A DNA stretch of 9,109 bases from Bacteroidales bacterium (GTDB taxonomy: Bacteria > Bacteroidota > Bacteroidia > Bacteroidales > WCHB1-69), in the NCBI GenBank assembly GCA_012518765.1, contig JAAYRN010000075.1:1-9109 (forward strand). The letters are read 5' to 3'. A program made the translations under genes and the position numbers. Shown piece after piece: positions 1 to 7,940 of the stretch. The notes below the pieces were generated by a model. The model worked only from the letters and a program-made list of their open reading frames with translations. It ran no database searches and had not been told where the DNA came from. Position 1 is the first letter of the stretch; each line of letters begins with the position of its first letter.

Positions 1-2117
1 CTACTTACCTAAGTGCCGAAGAAGAAGAAGAATTGACAATAGCACAAGCAACAGAGCTTATTGACAAAACAGATGGTTCTTTCATAAACCAAAAAGTTAA
101 AGCAAGACAAGGAGCTGACTACCCCATTGTAACTCCCGAAGAAATAAATGCTGTAGACATAGCTCCTAACCAGATAGCATCTATTGCCGCATCCTTAATT
201 CCTTTTCTCGAACACGACGATGCCAACCGTGCTTTAATGGGATCAAACATGATGCGTCAGGCTGTTCCCTTGTTAAGAACGGAAGCTCCTATCATAGGTA
301 CTGGTATCGAAGAAGAAGTATGTAAAAGTTCACGTTCTCAAATATATGCAGAAGCTGATGGTGAAATAGAATACGTAGATGCTAATCAAATTAGAATCAA
401 ATACGAAAGAACTCAAAAAGAAGAATTAGTTAGTTTTGATTCAAACGTAAAAATTTACTACCTAACCAAGTTTCAACGTACCAACCAAAGCACTACTATC
501 AACATTCAACCCATAGTAAAAAAGGGAGAAAAAGTAGTGAAAGGTCAAGTACTTACCGAAGGATATGGAACTCAAAAAGGAGAATTAGCTTTGGGAAGAA
601 ACCTTATGGTTGCTTTCATGCCTTGGAAAGGATACAACTTTGAAGACGCTATCGTTATTTCTGAAAAAGTAGTGAAAGAAGACATTTTTACCTCCATTCA
701 CATCGAAGAATTTACCTTGGAAGTAAGAGATACCAAACGAGGTATTGAAGAACTAACCAACGACATCCCCAACGTAAGTACCGATGTTACCAAAGACTTA
801 GATGAAAATGGAATTGTACGCGTAGGAGCTCATGTAAAAGAAGGAGATATTTTGATAGGAAAAATTACTCCAAAAGGAGAATCCTACCCTACTCCTGAAG
901 AAAAATTACTACGAGCTATCTTTGGCGATAAAGCAGGAGATGTAAAAGACGCCTCGCTAAAAGCACCTCCATCCATGGAAGGTATTGTGTTAGACAATCG
1001 TCTTTTCTCACGCATGGTAAAAACTCGCAAAGGTAAAATAAAAGAAAAAGATACCATAAAAGACATAGAGACCCAATACGAAAAAGAATACAACGCACTG
1101 AAAGATAATCTTATCTCTAAACTATATAAAATACTTGAAGGTAAATTATCACACGGTGTTTTCGATAATGCTAAGAATGTATTTATACCCAAGGGACCTA
1201 AATTTTCTCAAAAAGCACTACACAACATAGATTATAATACTGTGGTTTTAACCGGATGGACAACAAACAGTAAACTCAATAATTTAGTAGCACAAGTAGT
1301 TCATAACTACAACGAGAAAGTAAGAATATTAAACGCACAATATACACGTAAGAAATTTGCCATCACCATAGGAGACGAACTTCCAGCAGGAATCATCCAA
1401 ATGGCTAAAGTTTACGTTGCAAACAAACGAAAACTAAAAATTGGTGATAAAATGGCAGGACGACACGGAAATAAAGGTATCATTGCCCGTATTGTACGCG
1501 AAGAAGACATGCCATTTATGGAAGATGGAACTCCGGTTGATATTGTTTTAAATCCATTGGGAGTACCTTCACGTATGAACATTGGACAAATCTATGAAAC
1601 TATCTTGGGATGGGCAGGCAAAAAATTAGGCGTACAATTTGCCACCCCTATATTTGACGGAGCAAATACCAATCAGGTAAACGAATATTTACTAAAAGCA
1701 GGACTTCCCGAAAATGGAGATATCTATCTGTATGACGGAGGCACAGGCGAACGATTTGAACAAACAGTAACAGTTGGATATATTTACATGATGAAATTAC
1801 ATCATCTTGTTGACGACAAAATGCACGCTCGTTCCATCGGCCCTTACTCGCTAATTACCCAACAACCCCTTGGAGGTAAAGCTCAATTTGGAGGGCAACG
1901 TTTTGGAGAAATGGAGGTATGGGCACTTGAAGCGTTTGGAGCAGCCAATATTTTACAAGAAATCCTTACCGTAAAATCCGACGACGTCGTAGGTAGAGCC
2001 AAAGCATACGAAGCCATTGTTAAAGGCGATAATATGCCCGTACCTAACCTACCCGAATCGTTTAATGTACTGGTAAATGAACTCAAAAGCTTATGCCTAA
2101 ATGTAACTTTTGAATAA
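1..2117 (+). CDS. rpoB: DNA-directed RNA polymerase subunit beta, C-terminal part (5'-truncated by window edge)
   Basis: This is the beta subunit of RNA polymerase, which with beta' forms the catalytic cleft. The frame is open from the first base (in-frame codons from base 3 read TYLSAEEEEE), so the TTG at 33 is internal and the gene starts outside the window. By comparison with E. coli RpoB the fragment begins near residue 605. Recognisable segments are LIPFLEHDDANRALMG (about 195-242), NMMRQAVP with the conserved Arg at 255-257 (equivalent to E. coli R687 near the rifampicin pocket), NFEDA (636-650, acidic pair next to the active centre), GDKMAGRHGNKG (1443-1478), NPLGVPSRMNIGQ, and the C-terminal clamp segment GGKAQFGGQRFGEMEVWALEA. 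It ends normally with NVTFE and TAA. A lysine-rich, helical insertion of about 120 residues (about 978-1360) lies where E. coli has lineage insertion SI2. The rifampicin clusters I and II are outside the window. rpoC follows after 53 bases, the usual operon order. Confidence 0.98.
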   Translation, partial: TYLSAEEEEELTIAQATELIDKTDGSFINQKVKARQGADYPIVTPEEINAVDIAPNQIASIAASLIPFLEHDDANRALMGSNMMRQAVPLLRTEAPIIGTGIEEEVCKSSRSQIYAEADGEIEYVDANQIRIKYERTQKEELVSFDSNVKIYYLTKFQRTNQSTTINIQPIVKKGEKVVKGQVLTEGYGTQKGELALGRNLMVAFMPWKGYNFEDAIVISEKVVKEDIFTSIHIEEFTLEVRDTKRGIEELTNDIPNVSTDVTKDLDENGIVRVGAHVKEGDILIGKITPKGESYPTPEEKLLRAIFGDKAGDVKDASLKAPPSMEGIVLDNRLFSRMVKTRKGKIKEKDTIKDIETQYEKEYNALKDNLISKLYKILEGKLSHGVFDNAKNVFIPKGPKFSQKALHNIDYNTVVLTGWTTNSKLNNLVAQVVHNYNEKVRILNAQYTRKKFAITIGDELPAGIIQMAKVYVANKRKLKIGDKMAGRHGNKGIIARIVREEDMPFMEDGTPVDIVLNPLGVPSRMNIGQIYETILGWAGKKLGVQFATPIFDGANTNQVNEYLLKAGLPENGDIYLYDGGTGERFEQTVTVGYIYMMKLHHLVDDKMHARSIGPYSLITQQPLGGKAQFGGQRFGEMEVWALEAFGAANILQEILTVKSDDVVGRAKAYEAIVKGDNMPVPNLPESFNVLVNELKSLCLNVTFE

Positions 2118-2170
2118 TTTGTCATACTTTGTTTAATTTAATTATTGAAAATACACAGAAAATATAACTT

Positions 2171-5100
2171 ATGGCTTTCAGAAAAGATACAAATATAAGA
2201 AAAGATTTTTCAAAAATCACAATCAGTTTAACATCTCCAGAATCCATTTTTGAACAATCAAAAGGAGAAGTAACAAAACCCGAAACCATCAACTACCGTA
2301 CCTACAAAGCAGAACGAGATGGTTTGTTTTGTGAACGAATTTTTGGACCTGTTAAAGACTGGGAATGTCATTGTGGTAAATACAAACGTATTCGATACAA
2401 AGGCATTGTGTGTGATCATTGCGGAGTAGAAGTTACCGAACGTAAGGTAAGAAGAGAACGCATGGGACATATACAATTGGTAATACCCATTGTGCATATT
2501 TGGTTTTTCAAATCCCTTCCAAACAGAATAGGAGCTTTTATTGGAATGCCTTCTAAATCATTAGAAGCAGTGATTTATTATGAAAAATATGCAGTTGTTC
2601 AAAGCGGTGCAGCCGAAGAATTAGGTGTAAATAAATTAGACCTAATTACCGAAGAAGAATATTACGAAATACTAGAAAAGCTACCCAAAGAAAATGCATT
2701 ATTAGAAGATAGTGATCCTAATAAATTCATTGCAAAAATGGGTGCCGAAGCCATTTTAGATATTATTTTACAAATAGACATAGACAAAGAATCTTTTGAC
2801 TTACGCTATAGAGCAAACACCGAAACATCGCAACAAAGAAAACAAGATATTCTAAAACGCTTGCATGTTTTTGAAGCTTTCAGAGAAAGTAGAAAACGTA
2901 TTGAAAACAGACCCGAATGGATGATATTGAAAGTCATACCTGTTATGCCTCCCGAACTTCGTCCATTGGTACCCTTAGATGGAGGTCGATTTGCTACTTC
3001 CGACTTAAACGAACTTTACAGAAGGGTGATTATACGTAACAATCGCTTGAAACGATTGATAGACATCAAAGCACCCGATGTAATTATGCGTAACGAAAAA
3101 CGAATGCTACAAGAAGCAGTAGATTCTTTATTCGACAACTCTCGAAAAACCAGTGCTTACAGATCGGACGCCCGAGCCTTGAAATCCTTATCCGATAGCT
3201 TAAAAGGAAAGCAAGGACGATTCCGTCAAAACCTACTTGGAAAACGAGTCGACTACTCCGGACGTTCTGTAATTGTGGTTGGACCCGAATTAAGACTAAA
3301 CGAATGCGGACTGCCTAAAGAAATGGCATCTGAGCTGTTTAAACCCTTCATTATCCGTAAACTATTAGAACGCGGTATTGTAAAAACAGTAAAATCTGCA
3401 AAGAAAATAGTTGACAGAAAAGATTCCATTATATGGGATATTTTAGAAAACATATTAAAAGGACATCCCGTATTACTCAACCGTGCTCCTACCCTTCACC
3501 GCTTAGGTATACAAGCATTTCAACCTAAACTAATTGAAGGAAAGGCTATACGATTACACCCCTTGGCATGTACCGCTTTCAACGCCGACTTTGACGGCGA
3601 CCAAATGGCTGTACACGTACCACTTGGAAATGCAGCCATATTAGAAGCACAACTTTTAATGCTTGCCTCTCATAATATTTTAAACTCTGCCAACGGAGCC
3701 CCCATCACCGTTCCTTCGCAAGATATGGTTCTTGGACTTTATTACATGACCAAAGAACTAAGCTCAACCGAAGAAAATAAGGTCTTGGGTGAAGATAAAT
3801 TATTCTACTCTCCCGAAGAAGTAATTATGGCTTATAACGAAAATAAAGTACACTTAAATGCTCGTATCAAATGCCGTATCAATGTAAAAGGAGATGGAAA
3901 ACTAAGTATCTTAGAAACTACCGTAGGACGCATCCTTTTCAATCAAGTTGTACCTAAGGGTTATCCTTATATTAACGAATTACTTACGAAAAGGTCTCTG
4001 CGAGATATAATTAGCGATGTATTGAAACAAACCGGAACAGCCAAAACAGCTAAGTTTTTAGATGACATCAAAGATCTTGGTTTCCAAATGGCGTTCAAAG
4101 GAGGCTTATCATTCAACTTAGGCGATGTTATCATCCCCGAAGAGAAAAACACACTCATAGAAGAAGCCAACAGCCAAGTTGACGAAGTAATTATGAATTA
4201 CCACGGAGGTTTGATTACAAATAACGAAAGGTATAACCAAATAATTGATATTTGGACACATACCAATACCAAACTAAGCCGCATACTGCTAAGCAAACTA
4301 ACAAACAATCAGCAAGGATTTAATCCTGTTTACATGATGTTAGACTCAGGAGCCAGAGGTTCTCAAGAGCAAATTCGCCAATTATCCGGAATGAGAGGAT
4401 TGATGGCAAAACCTACCAAAGCAGGTATATCAGGCGGAGAAATTATTGAAAACCCCATTCTTTCTAACTTTAAAGAAGGATTATCTGTATTGGAATATTT
4501 TATATCCACACACGGAGCTCGTAAAGGTTTAGCCGATACCGCTTTAAAAACTGCTGACGCTGGATATTTAACCCGTCGTTTGGTTGATGTTGCCCACGAT
4601 GTCATCATTACAGAAGAAGACTGCGGAACATTGAGAGGTTTATTAGTTGGCACATTGAAGAAAAACGACAATGTCGTTGAATCATTGTACGATAGAATAT
4701 TAGGACGAACCACACTACACGATATATACCATCCCCAAACAGGAGAACTTATCATCAGTGCTGGTGAAGAACTCACAGAAGAAATTAGCAAACAAATCGA
4801 AGAAGTTGGTATAGAAGAAGTAGAAATACGTTCGGTATTAACCTGTGAATCAAAACACGGTGTATGTGCAAGATGCTACGGCAGAAACTTAGCTACTGCA
4901 AAAATGGTGCAACGTGGCGAAGCCGTTGGAGTAATAGCAGCACAATCCATAGGTGAACCCGGAACACAGCTTACACTGCGTACATTCCACGTTGGAGGGG
5001 CAGCCGGAAATTTAAGTATACAAAACAATATCAGAGCCAAATATGACGGAGTCATCGAAATAGATGAACTACGTTCCATCCCCATCGATAAAGATGGTAA

Positions 5101-6439
5101 GAGCTGCGACAGGGTTGTTGGACGTTCGGCTGAAATGCGTATCTTAGACAAAGAAACTCGTATTGTTTTAACTATCAGTCATATTCCTTATGGTTCGTTT
5201 TTATATAACAAATCAGGAGATGAAGTTAAAAAAGGTGATTTAATTGCAGAATGGGAAGCATTTAGTGCTTTGATTATTTCCGAGGCATCCGGTAAAATTG
5301 TTTTTGAAAACATCATTGATACCATTACATACCGCACCGAAACAGACGAGCAAACAGGTATGACCTCTAAAATCATTGTTGAAAGCCGTCATAAAACAAA
5401 AAATCCTTCTATTAAAATTGTAGACGAATTTAACAAAATACTCAAAGAATACGATATTCCGGTTGGAGCACGCTTAGAAATTAACGACGGCGACAGCATA
5501 AAAGCCGGTAGTATTTTAGTGAAAATTCCTCGTACTTTTGGAAAAACAGGTGACATTACAGGAGGACTACCTCGTGTAACTGAATTATTCGAAGCTCGAA
5601 ACCCTTCCAATCCAGCTGTTGTTTCCGAAATTGAAGGTATCGTTTCTTTTAGCAAAAAACTCAAACGCGGAAACCGCGAAGTAGTTATTACATCGAAAAC
5701 AGGTGAAGAGAAAAAATACCTCATTTCAACTTCTAAACAAATTTTAGCACAAGAAAACGACTTTGTGCATGCCGGAACTCCCTTATCGGAAGGTGCCCTT
5801 ACACCCGCTGATATTTTAGCCATTCGCGGACCTATGTTGGCACAAGAATATATTGTAAACGAAATACAGGAAGTTTATCGTTTACAAGGAGTTAAAATCA
5901 ACGACAAGCACTTTGAAGTCATCGTTAGACAAATGATGCATAAAGTTGAAATCATAGATCCGGGCGACACTCGTTTCTTAGAAGGTGAACTTGTAAATAA
6001 ACATGAGTTCCACGAAGAAAATGATTACATTTGGGAAAAGAAAGTAGTTTTAAACGCTGGCGACTCACTCAAATTTCAAAAAGGGCAAATAGTTTCGGTA
6101 CGCGAGCTAAGAGACGAAAACTCATATCTCAAACGCCAAGACAAGCAAGAAATGGAAGTAAAAGATGCCCAACCTGCTACAAGTAAGCAAATTCTGCAAG
6201 GAATTACACGCGCTTCGCTACAAACACGTAGCTGGATATCAGCAGCATCCTTCCAAGAAACAACTAAAATTCTAACAGAAGCCTCCATACATGCAAAATC
6301 AGACGAATTAGAAGGTTTGAAAGAAAATGTTATCGTAGGACACCTTATCCCAAGTGGAACAGGTTTAAAAGAATATGAAAACATCATTGTAGGCTCAATG
6401 GAAGAATACAAGAATTTAATAGCATCAAAAAAACAATAA
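2171..6439 (+). CDS. rpoC: DNA-directed RNA polymerase subunit beta'
   Basis: Complete beta' subunit of 1422 residues, close to the 1407 of E. coli. It holds the polymerase active site and clamp. Visible landmarks in order: zinc site 1 with C66, C68, C81 and C84; the conserved GKRVDYSGRSVIVVGPEL stretch around residues 355-375; the catalytic NADFDGD motif with Mg-binding D473, D475 and D477; the bridge helix around 775-810; zinc site 2 with C818, C892, C899 and C902; and the trigger loop GEPGTQLTLRTFH, in which H940 and R937 match E. coli H936 and R933 and L936 replaces Met932. About 175 residues are inserted in the trigger loop (about 945-1120, resuming at TGDITGGLPRV), corresponding to the SI3 insertion of proteobacteria. 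The C-terminus has the ENVIVGHLIPSGTG segment near the omega-binding region. The ATG at 2171 fits the family N-terminus and is preceded by an A-rich stretch without Shine-Dalgarno. No frameshift or missing key residue was seen. It is the middle gene of a likely rpoB-rpoC-DUF3467 operon. Confidence 0.99.
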   Translation: MAFRKDTNIRKDFSKITISLTSPESIFEQSKGEVTKPETINYRTYKAERDGLFCERIFGPVKDWECHCGKYKRIRYKGIVCDHCGVEVTERKVRRERMGHIQLVIPIVHIWFFKSLPNRIGAFIGMPSKSLEAVIYYEKYAVVQSGAAEELGVNKLDLITEEEYYEILEKLPKENALLEDSDPNKFIAKMGAEAILDIILQIDIDKESFDLRYRANTETSQQRKQDILKRLHVFEAFRESRKRIENRPEWMILKVIPVMPPELRPLVPLDGGRFATSDLNELYRRVIIRNNRLKRLIDIKAPDVIMRNEKRMLQEAVDSLFDNSRKTSAYRSDARALKSLSDSLKGKQGRFRQNLLGKRVDYSGRSVIVVGPELRLNECGLPKEMASELFKPFIIRKLLERGIVKTVKSAKKIVDRKDSIIWDILENILKGHPVLLNRAPTLHRLGIQAFQPKLIEGKAIRLHPLACTAFNADFDGDQMAVHVPLGNAAILEAQLLMLASHNILNSANGAPITVPSQDMVLGLYYMTKELSSTEENKVLGEDKLFYSPEEVIMAYNENKVHLNARIKCRINVKGDGKLSILETTVGRILFNQVVPKGYPYINELLTKRSLRDIISDVLKQTGTAKTAKFLDDIKDLGFQMAFKGGLSFNLGDVIIPEEKNTLIEEANSQVDEVIMNYHGGLITNNERYNQIIDIWTHTNTKLSRILLSKLTNNQQGFNPVYMMLDSGARGSQEQIRQLSGMRGLMAKPTKAGISGGEIIENPILSNFKEGLSVLEYFISTHGARKGLADTALKTADAGYLTRRLVDVAHDVIITEEDCGTLRGLLVGTLKKNDNVVESLYDRILGRTTLHDIYHPQTGELIISAGEELTEEISKQIEEVGIEEVEIRSVLTCESKHGVCARCYGRNLATAKMVQRGEAVGVIAAQSIGEPGTQLTLRTFHVGGAAGNLSIQNNIRAKYDGVIEIDELRSIPIDKDGKSCDRVVGRSAEMRILDKETRIVLTISHIPYGSFLYNKSGDEVKKGDLIAEWEAFSALIISEASGKIVFENIIDTITYRTETDEQTGMTSKIIVESRHKTKNPSIKIVDEFNKILKEYDIPVGARLEINDGDSIKAGSILVKIPRTFGKTGDITGGLPRVTELFEARNPSNPAVVSEIEGIVSFSKKLKRGNREVVITSKTGEEKKYLISTSKQILAQENDFVHAGTPLSEGALTPADILAIRGPMLAQEYIVNEIQEVYRLQGVKINDKHFEVIVRQMMHKVEIIDPGDTRFLEGELVNKHEFHEENDYIWEKKVVLNAGDSLKFQKGQIVSVRELRDENSYLKRQDKQEMEVKDAQPATSKQILQGITRASLQTRSWISAASFQETTKILTEASIHAKSDELEGLKENVIVGHLIPSGTGLKEYENIIVGSMEEYKNLIASKKQ

Positions 6440-6445
6440 TTTATT

Positions 6446-6757
6446 ATGGATCAAAATCAAGAACAAAAAATCGATATTGCTTTGAGCGATGAGGTAGCCG
6501 AAGGTACTTATTCAAACTTAGCCATTATAACTCATTCTAACTCAGAATTTATAATTGACTTTGTTGCCCTTATGCCCGGTGTTCCCAAAGGAAAAGTTAA
6601 ATCGCGTATTATATTAACTCCCCAACATGCCAAGAGACTATTGGTAGCTTTGGAAGACAACATAAAACGATTTGAATCTTTCCATGGTAAAATCAGTGAT
6701 TTTGACCCCATGAAAGGTGTTCCTATACAACTGTCAAAGACACAAGGAGAAGCCTAA
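6446..6757 (+). CDS. DUF3467 family protein, linked to the RNA polymerase operon
   Basis: Small soluble acidic-to-neutral protein of 103 residues, the usual size for DUF3467. Recognised by the family core: a segment reading HSNSEFIIDFVALMPG (about residues 30-45), then a basic turn with KGKVKSRIILTPQHAKRL (about 49-66) and a helix DNIKRFE. There is no signal peptide, membrane segment or cysteine. The ATG lies 6 bases after the rpoC stop codon, so translation and transcription are almost certainly coupled to rpoC, and an intrinsic terminator follows 8 bases after its stop. In Bacteroidota this gene is commonly found immediately after rpoC (family knowledge). That placement suggests, but does not prove, a role with RNA polymerase or its assembly. 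No biochemical function is known to me, so none is assigned. Confidence 0.93.
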   Translation: MDQNQEQKIDIALSDEVAEGTYSNLAIITHSNSEFIIDFVALMPGVPKGKVKSRIILTPQHAKRLLVALEDNIKRFESFHGKISDFDPMKGVPIQLSKTQGEA

Positions 6758-6765
6758 ACTAATTT

Positions 6766-6796
6766 AAAAGAGATATAGGATGTATCTCTTTTTTTT
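6766..6796 (+). terminator. Intrinsic terminator of the rpoBC-DUF3467 operon
   Basis: A perfect 10-bp stem pairs AAAAGAGATA (6766-6775) with TATCTCTTTT (6783-6792) around a 7-base loop. The T tract (eight T, 6789-6796) overlaps the right arm. It starts 8 bases after the DUF3467 stop codon, a classic Rho-independent arrangement. It separates the polymerase operon from the YitT-family gene downstream. Confidence 0.88.
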
Positions 6797-6880
6797 ATAC
6801 CTACAATGAAACGAGTATATTATTTAATAGGCAAATAAAAAACTGTGCGATACTTAAAAATATTAAATTAATGCAATCGT

Positions 6881-7813
6881 ATGAAAATAAAATTTTTCAC
6901 TCCTGAAAATTTAAAACCTAAAGAATTAGCCAGAGATTATGCGTTAATTATCGCTGGTACTTTTCTTATGGCTGTAAGTTTTGTTATATTTATATCTCCG
7001 CTAAAATTAGCTCCAGGAGGTGTTTACGGCTTAGCCATTATTCTACATCATTTGTTTGATTTTCCTATTGGACTGTCTGGCATAGCTTTAGATATTCCTA
7101 TTTTAATCATAGGAACGCTTTGGTTAGGACCCAAATTTGGAGTAAAAACGTTGTTAGGCGTTGTGTCTCTGTCAGGATTTATTTCGCTCATGGAGTATTT
7201 CTATGGATATGAACCTTTGATTGCATTAGCCAACAACCCCTCCATACCAGACCCTGCTGCTAATTTCATCATAGCTCTTTTTGGTGGTGTTTTGATTGGA
7301 TTAGGATTGGGATTGATTTTTAAAACACGAGCCACCTCTGGAGGAACGGATATTATAGCCATGATACTTGGAAAATACGTCAGGCACGTTTCCTTAGGTA
7401 CTTTGCTTATTATGGTCGATTCTGTCATAGTGCTTTTTGCTCTTGCTGCATTTAAAGATTGGACTATACCGCTTTACTCATGGCTGATTATCTATGTTAC
7501 AGGCGTAGTTGTTGACAAGGTTATATCTGGATTTTCATCGGGAAAAACCGTTATTATCATCTCCGATAAATACGAAGATATTAAGCATAAAATTTTAGTT
7601 GATTTGAACAGAGGTGGAACTTTTTTACTTGGAGAAGGTATGTATAGCAAAAAAGAAAAGAAAATCATATACACCACATTATCACGCAAACAACTGCCTC
7701 AACTTATACATTATGTACACGAAATAGACTCCAACGCCTTTATATCTATTTTAGATGCAGGAGAAGTATTTGGTGAAGGATTTGCATCGCTTAAAGCAAA
7801 AGCGACTCAATAA
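6881..7813 (+). CDS. YitT family membrane protein (DUF161 + DUF2179)
   Basis: Integral inner-membrane protein of 310 residues, typical length for the YitT family, whose transport or other function is not established. The N-terminal YitT_membrane (DUF161) region holds about six hydrophobic segments: roughly residues 20-39, 64-83, 87-107, 128-147, 172-191 and 196-215. Family motifs are SPLKLAPGGVYG (39-50) and RATSGGTDII (150-159) after the fourth segment. A soluble C-terminal DUF2179 domain follows (about 218-305), with the signs KTVIIISDKYEDI, GGTFLLGEGMYS and FISILDAGEVFGEGF. The ATG at 6881 is the first in frame near the terminator-bounded intergenic region and leaves a short basic cytoplasmic N-terminus before the first membrane segment. 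It lies 123 bases after the DUF3467 gene and beyond its terminator, so it is probably transcribed on its own. I saw no clear Bacteroidota-type promoter in that gap. No terminator is evident after its stop codon, so read-through toward the transposase is possible. Confidence 0.93.
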   Translation: MKIKFFTPENLKPKELARDYALIIAGTFLMAVSFVIFISPLKLAPGGVYGLAIILHHLFDFPIGLSGIALDIPILIIGTLWLGPKFGVKTLLGVVSLSGFISLMEYFYGYEPLIALANNPSIPDPAANFIIALFGGVLIGLGLGLIFKTRATSGGTDIIAMILGKYVRHVSLGTLLIMVDSVIVLFALAAFKDWTIPLYSWLIIYVTGVVVDKVISGFSSGKTVIIISDKYEDIKHKILVDLNRGGTFLLGEGMYSKKEKKIIYTTLSRKQLPQLIHYVHEIDSNAFISILDAGEVFGEGFASLKAKATQ

Positions 7814-7896
7814 CATTAATTTTATTTTTATATTAATTGGTATATATGCCAAAAATAGTTAGCAGAACACACTGTAACTCACACAATATAAGCAAC

Positions 7897-7940
7897 TTAT
7901 ATTAAGTTAATTGAAATCGTTTTCAATTAACTTAATATAA
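7897..7940. repeat. Perfect 20-bp inverted repeat (hairpin) abutting the transposase start codon
   Basis: The arm at 7897-7916 is the exact reverse complement of 7921-7940, with a 4-base loop TCGT. Only two of the 20 pairs are G:C. The right arm ends at base 7940 and the transposase ATG begins at 7941, so in RNA the entire ribosome-binding region would be inside the stem. This is not a standard terminator because no T tract follows. Likely reading (inference): a translation-blocking hairpin that forms only when transcripts enter from outside the element, as known for several other insertion sequences. A dimeric repressor operator is an alternative, since the centre TGAAATCGTTTTCA is nearly palindromic around a CG as in LacI-family operators. 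Confidence 0.85.

Noticed and set aside
19..33. GAA repeat at the beginning of the window as a possible slippage-prone repeat.
   Set aside because: Only five codons, encoding a glutamate run in a variable RpoB position; too short to argue for phase variation.
33..35. TTG at 33 as the start codon of the first gene.
   Set aside because: The frame continues upstream to the window edge with conserved RpoB sequence (YLSA), so the TTG is an internal leucine codon.
2118..2170. TACTTTG in the rpoB-rpoC gap, resembling the Bacteroidota -7 element TAnnTTTG.
   Set aside because: It is one base short of the consensus spacing and no well-placed -33 TTTG was found; rpoC is expected to be co-transcribed with rpoB.
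4363..4791. Minus-strand open frames of up to about 144 codons opposite rpoC and rpoB.
   Set aside because: They lie wholly opposite strongly conserved coding sequence, show no family motif and no initiation context, and are shadows of codon use in the real genes.
7816..7837. ATTAAT repeats after the YitT stop codon as a possible terminator hairpin.
   Set aside because: The stem would be six A/T pairs only, with no G:C pair and no T tract following it.
7911..7938. TTGAAA and TAATAT 16 bases apart inside the hairpin, resembling a sigma-70 promoter (and its mirror on the minus strand).
   Set aside because: Transcription would begin after the ATG at 7941, the motifs follow from the palindrome itself, and Bacteroidota primary promoters use a different consensus (TTTG and TAnnTTTG).
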